From positions 1 to 40,627 of the forward strand of contig JAATFA010000148.1 in NCBI GenBank assembly GCA_015655445.1: a DNA stretch of 40,627 nt, given 5' to 3'. Position numbers and translations under genes: made by a program. Positions within the stretch are counted from its first letter, which is position 1; every line of letters starts with the position of its first letter. The notes below the pieces were generated by a model. It was not told the origin of the DNA. It worked only from the letters and a program-made list of their open reading frames with translations, and did not search any database. Origin of the DNA: Actinomycetales bacterium (GTDB lineage Bacteria; Actinomycetota; Actinomycetes; Actinomycetales; Microbacteriaceae). Positions 35,621-40,627 of this stretch are shown piece after piece.

Positions 35621-36642
35621 TAGGGTGTCCTCCCTTCCGCTCGCGCCGATCGCGCGAGAAGCAGCACGTCATCCCCGAGGCGCTCGACCGCGTCGAGGCG
35701 CAGTCGGCGCGCGTCGGCGAGGGTGGGGATCCCGATGTCGCCGATCGCGAGCCGGTCGCCGCCGACGAGGGTCGGGGCGAGGTAGACCGCATAGTCGTCG
35801 ACGAGGTCCGCCGCGACGAGCGCGGTCGCGAGCGTCGGGCCGCCCTCGACGTACACGCGGCGCACGCCGCGGTCGTAGAGGTCGCGCAGGATCGCGGCGA
35901 GGTCGCGGCTGCGCGTCTCGACGAGGCCCGCGGGGTGGCGTCGCACGCGCGCGTCAGCGGGCACGGGGCGCTCGCCGACGACGACGGGCATGGGCTGCAC
36001 GGGCATGAGCTCGCCCGCGTCGCCGCGGGCGGTGAGCTCGGGGTCGTCGGCGAGCACGGTCCCCGTGCCGACGAGGATCGCGTCGGCGCGTGCACGCTGC
36101 TCATGCACGCGCTGCCGCGCGGCGGTGCCCGTGATCCACCGGCTCGTGCCGTCGGCGGCGGCGACGCGGCCGTCGAGCGTCGCGGCCCACTTGAGCAGGA
36201 CGAACGGACGGCCGAGACGCTCCGCGGTGAGCCATGGCCGCAGGAACTCGCCGACCTCCTCCGCGAGCACGCCGCCGGTGACCTCGACGCCCGCAGCGCG
36301 CAGGCGCGCGGCGCCGCCCCCCGAGAGCCGTCCGGGATCCTCGACGGCGTACACGACGCGGCGCACGCCCGCGGCGATGAGCGCCTCGGTGCACGGGCCG
36401 GTGCGGCCGTAGTGGTTGCACGGCTCGAGCGTCACGACGGCGGTGAGGCCGCGGGCGTCGGGGACGCGGGAGAGGGCATCGACCTCGGCGTGCGGCGTTC
36501 CGGCGCCGCGGTGCCAGCCCTCCGCGACGATCGTGCCCGTCGCGTCGAGGAGCACGCATCCGACCTGGGGGTTGACGCCCGTGGCGGGGCCGCGCTCGGC
36601 GAGCGCGAGCGCATGGCGCATCGCCGTCCGCTCGTCCGTCAT
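35620..36642 (-). CDS. ribD: Bifunctional riboflavin deaminase/reductase
   Basis: The 340-residue enzyme deaminates and reduces the pyrimidine intermediate. The N-terminal deaminase domain has the zinc motif HAEVDAL and PCNHYGRTGPC. The C-terminal NADPH-dependent reductase domain has KWAATLDGRVAAADGTSRWITG and YVEGGPTLATALV. MTDERTAMRHAL is the family-typical start. The ATG at 36705 would add 21 unconserved residues, and the track start at 36744 lies within the riboswitch. It is the first gene of ribD-ribE-ribBA-ribH, and its expression should be controlled by the FMN riboswitch just upstream. Confidence 0.94.
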   Translation of the reverse strand: MTDERTAMRHALALAERGPATGVNPQVGCVLLDATGTIVAEGWHRGAGTPHAEVDALSRVPDARGLTAVVTLEPCNHYGRTGPCTEALIAAGVRRVVYAVEDPGRLSGGGAARLRAAGVEVTGGVLAEEVGEFLRPWLTAERLGRPFVLLKWAATLDGRVAAADGTSRWITGTAARQRVHEQRARADAILVGTGTVLADDPELTARGDAGELMPVQPMPVVVGERPVPADARVRRHPAGLVETRSRDLAAILRDLYDRGVRRVYVEGGPTLATALVAADLVDDYAVYLAPTLVGGDRLAIGDIGIPTLADARRLRLDAVERLGDDVLLLARSARAEGRTP

Positions 36643-36724
36643 GCCTGCCCCGTCCTGCTCGCTCGACGCGGGCTCCGGGGTGGTCGACGACCGGCGGCGC
36701 GGCATCGCCGCACCACGCGCGCTG

Positions 36725-36829
36725 CCTCCCATCCGGACTTTCACCGTCGGTCCCGGAATTCCACCGGATCAACCCCGAAGGGCTCGCGGACTGTCACCGC
36801 CGGTTCGGACTTGCACCGACCCCGGAGCA
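36725..36829 (-). promoter_or_regulatory. FMN riboswitch (RFN element)
   Basis: On the minus strand the conserved RFN blocks appear in order: CCGGGGTCGGTGCAAGTCCG, AACCGGCGGTGACAGTCCGCGAGC, GTTGATCCGGTGGAATTCCG and GGACCGACGGTGAAAGTCCGGATGGGAG (given here in pieces). The aptamer ends about 80 nt before the ribD start. FMN binding should lower rib operon expression. GC-rich pairing between aptamer and start could mask the ribosome-binding site; the expression mechanism is not certain. Confidence 0.95.
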
Positions 36830-36891
36830 CGCTGTGCTTACCAGACTACCCAACGCTCGCGCGGTGCGAGTATTCCCGCGGGGGAGGGGGC

Positions 36892-37908
36892 TCAGGCGAC
36901 GCCGGAGTCGAGGAGCGCGCGCGCCGTGCCGCTGTCGATGAAGAGGTCGGTCACGAACGAGGCCGCGAGCGCCCCGCGCAGCGCCTCGACCTTCGAGACG
37001 CCCGAGACGACGCACATGCGCCGCGGCGTGCGGCGCAGCGTCGCCGGGTCGGGGCCCGTCGACCGCTCGTTGAGCGGGATGCCCTCGTAGGATCCGTCGG
37101 CGCGGTAGAAGACGGTCGCCATGTCGCCGACGACGCCGTGCTCGGCGAGGGAGCGCAGATCGTTCTCGTCGAGGTATCCGGCCGTGTAGACGTGGCTGGG
37201 CACCTCCGCGCGCGGCGAGCCGAGCCCGAACAGCGCGACGTCCATGCGGCGCTGCACCTCGAGCACGCGGCGGATGCTGCGCTCGCGCCACAGCGCGGCC
37301 TTCGTCGCGGGGTCGTCGAAGAACGCGGGCACGGGGAACTGCTGCACGAGCGCGCCGAACGCGTCGCCGAAGCGCTGCAGGATCTGGCTCGCGTAGATGA
37401 TGCCCGTCGTCTGCGGGTTCGCGGCGCCGTTGAGCTGCACGATCTGCGAGTTGTGGGTCGTCTTCGGTACGAGGTGGCGTCCGACGGCGCTCATCGTCGA
37501 GCCCCACGCGATGCCCATCGTCATGTTGGAGTCGAAGTACCGCACGAGGGTGCGCGCGGTGTGCATGGCGACGCGCTCGAGCCGGTCGGCCTCGCTCATG
37601 ACATCGGGCAGCTGCACGACGTGCGCGAGCACGCCGTAGCGCCGCTGGAACTCCCGCTCGATCTGGTCGGGCATCTCCTGGGGCGAGCGCACGCGGATCT
37701 CGACGAGGCCCGTCGAGCGCGCGTGCGACAGCAGCCGTGAGACAGACGAGCGCGACGTGCCGAGCTCGGCGGCGATCGCCTCCATGGTCTGGTCCTGCAG
37801 ATAGTACATGCGCGCGGCGGCGAGCGCGGCACGGGACCTGCGGGAGTCGACGTCGTCCGCGGGGGTGCTCGTCGCCGCGCGCGGCATGCCGCGCTGATTC
37901 GTCGTCAT
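36892..37908 (-). CDS. SorC/DeoR-family sugar-binding transcriptional regulator
   Basis: The 338-residue protein has an N-terminal HTH (QTMEAIAAELGTSRSSVSRLLSHARSTGLVEIRV) and a large C-terminal sugar-phosphate-binding domain with GIAWGSTMSAVGRHL and VSGVSKVEALRGAL, typical of the SorC/DeoR/CggR group. It is divergent from glpD-glpK, so it probably responds to glycerol 3-phosphate or a related polyol phosphate and controls them and itself. ATG 37908 with GGAGGG upstream is chosen. The track start 62 residues earlier crosses the perfect 16-bp palindrome at 37924-37939, the likely operator. Confidence 0.93.
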   Translation of the reverse strand: MTTNQRGMPRAATSTPADDVDSRRSRAALAAARMYYLQDQTMEAIAAELGTSRSSVSRLLSHARSTGLVEIRVRSPQEMPDQIEREFQRRYGVLAHVVQLPDVMSEADRLERVAMHTARTLVRYFDSNMTMGIAWGSTMSAVGRHLVPKTTHNSQIVQLNGAANPQTTGIIYASQILQRFGDAFGALVQQFPVPAFFDDPATKAALWRERSIRRVLEVQRRMDVALFGLGSPRAEVPSHVYTAGYLDENDLRSLAEHGVVGDMATVFYRADGSYEGIPLNERSTGPDPATLRRTPRRMCVVSGVSKVEALRGALAASFVTDLFIDSGTARALLDSGVA

Positions 37909-37923
37909 GGTGCCGCCCTCCGC

Positions 37924-37939
37924 CTGCACATATGTGCAG
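37924..37939 (-). promoter_or_regulatory. CTGCACATATGTGCAG palindrome, probable SorC-type operator
   Basis: This is a perfect 16-bp palindrome 16 nt upstream of the regulator start, in the 179-nt divergent region shared with glpD. SorC/DeoR-family operators are often palindromes with a TGCAC...GTGCA or CATATG-like core. The central CATATG could also form part of the regulator's own -10. Confidence 0.65.
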
Positions 37940-38087
37940 CTCACTTGACCATCGTTGTGGGGAAGACCACGCTGTAGTTGTCGCACACCGAGGGGCCCAT
38001 CCGCAAGCGACGCATCCGCGATCCCCTCTCCCCGCCCTCCGGCGACGGCGCCGGACCGTCCACGAGCACGAGTCCGGGAGGACATCC

Positions 38088-39848
38088 ATGGCACCGACGA
38101 CAGCCGCCGACGCGACGGGAGCGCGCCGCGACGTGCGCCCCGACGTCGCGCGCCTCATCGAGCGCCCGAGCGCGCGCGTGCTTGTCGTGGGGGGCGGCAT
38201 CAACGGGATCGCGACCTTCCGCGACCTCGCCCTCCAGGGCGTCGACGTCGTGCTCGTCGAGCGCAGCGACTACGTCTCGGGCGCGTCCGCCGCCTCGTCG
38301 CACATGATCCACGGCGGCATCCGCTACCTCGAGAACGGCGAGTTCCGGCTCGTCGCCGAGGCCGTGCGCGAGCGCAACCGGCTCGTGCGGCTCGCCCCGC
38401 ACTACGTCAAGCCGCTGCAGACGACCGTGCCGATCTTCTCCGTGTTCTCCGGCCTGCTCGCCGCGCCGCTGCGCTTCCTCACCCACGAGCAGCGCCGGCC
38501 GAAGGAGCGCGGCGCGCTCCTGATCAAGATCGGCCTCTCGATCTACGACTCCTTCTCGCGCGACGGGGGAGCCGTGCCCCGTCACCGCTTCCTCGGCCGG
38601 GCGCGGTCCCTCGCGGAGCTGCCCGCGCTCAACCCGCGGATCGAGTACACCGCGAACTACTACGACGCGTCCATGCACGACCCCGAGCGCCTCGCCCTCG
38701 ACGTGCTCGCCGACGGCCGCGCCGCGGGGGGCCGCAGCGCCAACTACGTCGAGGCGATCGGAGCGGACGCGCGGGGCGTGCGCGTGCGCGATCGCGTGAG
38801 CGGCGCCGAGCTCACGATCGCCGCCGACCTCGTCGTCAACGCCTCCGGTCCGTGGACGGATCTCACGAACGACGCCTTCGGCGTCCCGACGCGCTTCATG
38901 GGCGGCACGAAGGGCTCCCACATCGTGCTCGACCACCCCGAGCTGCTCGAGGCCACCAAGGGGCGGGAGATCTTCTTTGAGAACGACGACGGGCGCATCG
39001 TGCTCATCTACCCGATCAAGGGGCGCGTCATGATCGGCACGACCGACATCGACGCCGACCCGCGCGAGCCCGCCGTGTGCACGGAGGACGAGGTCGACTA
39101 CTTCTTCGACCTCGTCGGACACGTCTTCCCCGGCATCCGTCTCGACCGCTCCCAGATCGTCTACCGCTTCTCCGGCATCCGGCCGCTGCCCCGCCACGAC
39201 GACACGCAGCCGGGGTTCGTCTCTCGTGACTACCGCATCGTGCCGGGCACCATGCCGGACGGACGGCCGCTGCTGAGTCTCGTGGGCGGCAAGTGGACGA
39301 CCTTCCGCGCGCTCGGCGAGCACCTCGCGAACGAGGCGCTCGAGCGCATCGGCGCGCCGCGGCGCACGAGCACCGAGGACCGGCCGATCGGCGGAGGCGC
39401 CGGGTTCCCGCGGGACGACGCGGCGCGGGAGGCGTGGATCGTCGCCCACGCGCGATCCGTCGACCGCGCGCGCGTCTCGATGCTCCTCGACCGCTATGGC
39501 ACGACCGCGGCCGACGTGATCGCCGCGCTCTGCGCGCAGGACGCGCCGCTCGCGTCCGCGCCCGACTACAGCACCGACGAGATCCGTCGGCTCGCGGCGG
39601 AGGAGGGCGTCGTCCACCTCGCGGACGTCGTGTTCCGCCGCACGAGCCTCGCCTTCACGGGCTCGCTCAGCCTGCCGCTGCTCGAGGAGCTCGCCGAGCT
39701 CGTGGGCGACGTGCTCGGATGGGAGGCGGACGAGCGCGAGGCGGAGGTCGCCTCCCTCGTCGCCGAGCTCGCGACGCGCCACGGCGTGCTCCTGCGCGAG
39801 AGACGCGCCGCGGGCGCGTCCGCCGCGACCGGGCACGCGGAGGACTGA
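38088..39848 (+). CDS. glpD: Aerobic glycerol-3-phosphate dehydrogenase
   Basis: The 586-residue FAD enzyme oxidises glycerol 3-phosphate to dihydroxyacetone phosphate at the membrane, feeding electrons to quinone. It has the FAD-binding start [57 protein letters not shown] and GGKWTTFR, the canonical DAO-fold segments, and a C-terminal helical domain. GGGAGGACATCC precedes the ATG. It heads glpD-glpK, divergent from the SorC-type regulator. The distance to the operator palindrome is about 150 nt. Confidence 0.95.
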   Translation: MAPTTAADATGARRDVRPDVARLIERPSARVLVVGGGINGIATFRDLALQGVDVVLVERSDYVSGASAASSHMIHGGIRYLENGEFRLVAEAVRERNRLVRLAPHYVKPLQTTVPIFSVFSGLLAAPLRFLTHEQRRPKERGALLIKIGLSIYDSFSRDGGAVPRHRFLGRARSLAELPALNPRIEYTANYYDASMHDPERLALDVLADGRAAGGRSANYVEAIGADARGVRVRDRVSGAELTIAADLVVNASGPWTDLTNDAFGVPTRFMGGTKGSHIVLDHPELLEATKGREIFFENDDGRIVLIYPIKGRVMIGTTDIDADPREPAVCTEDEVDYFFDLVGHVFPGIRLDRSQIVYRFSGIRPLPRHDDTQPGFVSRDYRIVPGTMPDGRPLLSLVGGKWTTFRALGEHLANEALERIGAPRRTSTEDRPIGGGAGFPRDDAAREAWIVAHARSVDRARVSMLLDRYGTTAADVIAALCAQDAPLASAPDYSTDEIRRLAAEEGVVHLADVVFRRTSLAFTGSLSLPLLEELAELVGDVLGWEADEREAEVASLVAELATRHGVLLRERRAAGASAATGHAED

Positions 39849-39852
39849 GCAC

Positions 39853-40627
39853 GTGGCGGAGCACGTCCTCGCGATCGACCAGGGGACGACGAGCACGCGG
39901 GCGCTCATCGTCGACCATGCCGGGTCCGTCGTCGCGCTCGCCCAGCGCGAGCACCGGCAGCTCCTGCCGCGGCCGGGCTGGGTCGAGCACGATCCGCGCG
40001 AGATCTGGGACAACACGCGCGAGGTCGTCGGCGAGGCCCTCGCGCGTGCCGACATCACGCGGCACGACGTCGTCGCGGTGGGGATCACGAACCAGCGCGA
40101 GACGACGGTCGTGTGGGACCGCCGCACGGGCGAGCCCGTGCACCCCGCGATCGTGTGGCAGGACACGCGCACGCAGGACATCGTCGACCGCCTCGCCGCC
40201 GACGGGGGCGTCGACCGCTTCGCCGACCGGGTGGGGCTCCCCCTCGCGACGTACTTCGCGGGCACCAAGCTCGCGTGGATCCTCGAGAACGTCGACGGGG
40301 CCCGCGAGCGCGCCGAGGCAGGGGACCTCGCGTTCGGCACGACCGACAGCTGGGTGCTGTGGAACCTCACGGGCGGCCCCGACGGCGGCGTGCACGCGAC
40401 GGACGTCACGAACGCTTCGCGCACCCTCTTCATGGACTTGCGCACGCTCGCGTGGGACGAGGAGATCCTCGACGTCTTCCGCGTGCCGCGCGCGATGCTC
40501 CCGCGGATCCGCTCGTCGGCCGAGGTGTACGGCCACGCCGAGTCCTCGAGCCTCCTGCGTGAGGTGCCCATCGCGGGCATCCTCGGCGACCAGCAGGCCG
40601 CGACGTTCGGTCAGGCGGCGTTCGCCC
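39853..40627 (+). CDS. glpK: Glycerol kinase (5' part, runs off the window)
   Basis: The visible 258 codons begin [21 protein letters not shown], the FGGY kinase phosphate-binding start. [25 protein letters not shown] and VWQDTRT follow, then [13 protein letters not shown] at the window edge. Glycerol kinase makes glycerol 3-phosphate, the substrate of the adjacent GlpD. GTG 39853 lies 4 nt after the glpD stop, so the two are one transcription unit. About half of the usual 500-residue protein lies outside the window. It is absent from the ORF track because it has no stop here. Confidence 0.94.
   Translation, partial: MAEHVLAIDQGTTSTRALIVDHAGSVVALAQREHRQLLPRPGWVEHDPREIWDNTREVVGEALARADITRHDVVAVGITNQRETTVVWDRRTGEPVHPAIVWQDTRTQDIVDRLAADGGVDRFADRVGLPLATYFAGTKLAWILENVDGARERAEAGDLAFGTTDSWVLWNLTGGPDGGVHATDVTNASRTLFMDLRTLAWDEEILDVFRVPRAMLPRIRSSAEVYGHAESSSLLREVPIAGILGDQQAATFGQAAFA

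Noticed and set aside
37945-37978. TTGACC ... TGTAGT as a glpD promoter
   Set aside because: The spacer is 22 nt, too long for a standard promoter.

Overview
The window is about 40.6 kb of very GC-rich DNA from an actinobacterium, most likely a member of the Microbacteriaceae. Third codon positions are almost all G or C, GTG starts are frequent, and many genes overlap by 1-4 nt. A small DUF7882-type protein (24079-24399), which I know mainly from Microbacteriaceae, points the same way. I see no plasmid, phage or insertion-sequence genes; this looks like a chromosomal core region with a few accessory inserts.

Region 1 (1-7113) holds tRNA-Pro, a rhomboid-like membrane protein, a metallophosphoesterase coupled to a PASTA-containing bifunctional penicillin-binding protein, a divergent DUF4177/RidA pair, and acetyl-CoA synthetase. 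From memory this matches the Mycobacterium tuberculosis block that contains ponA2, Rv3683, the DUF4177/RidA pair and acs.

Region 2 (7114-15685) begins with a long acs-tad intergenic region carrying what I read as a 6C RNA: consecutive hairpins with C-rich loops. Next come the Tad pilus genes: tadA ATPase, a fused TadB-TadC membrane protein, a DUF4244/Flp-type prepilin, a TadE-like protein and a TadG-like (Rv3654c-type) protein. The locus is split between tadBC and the prepilin by a four-gene cassette: a GT39-type membrane glycosyltransferase, a polyprenol-phosphate mannose synthase, a response regulator and a histidine kinase.

Region 3 (15701-22602) contains topA, tmk and holB (DNA topology and replication), a lipoprotein alpha/beta hydrolase, a TetR regulator and tRNA-Thr.

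Region 4 (22881-28882) holds a zinc alcohol dehydrogenase, the DUF7882 protein, an unrecognised protein, a D-Ala-D-Ala carboxypeptidase (PBP4 type), nicotinamidase and a succinate-semialdehyde-type aldehyde dehydrogenase.

Region 5 (28995-40627) runs mostly on the minus strand. It has an ABC exporter behind a tiny HTH regulator with twin palindromic operators, a FucU/RbsD-type mutarotase, an MHS-family MFS transporter, and a complete riboflavin operon ribD-ribE-ribBA-ribH under an FMN riboswitch. A SorC/DeoR-type regulator then sits divergent to glpD and glpK; glpK runs off the window end.

The least routine signals are the 6C RNA next to tadA, the glycosyltransferase/two-component cassette inside the tad locus, the self-operator promoter of the HTH-ABC pair, a 10-nt element (TCCTCCCCAG) repeated upstream of tadA, the prepilin and holB, and a set of apparently leaderless promoters. 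I did not find a clearly new multi-gene defence or mobile system.
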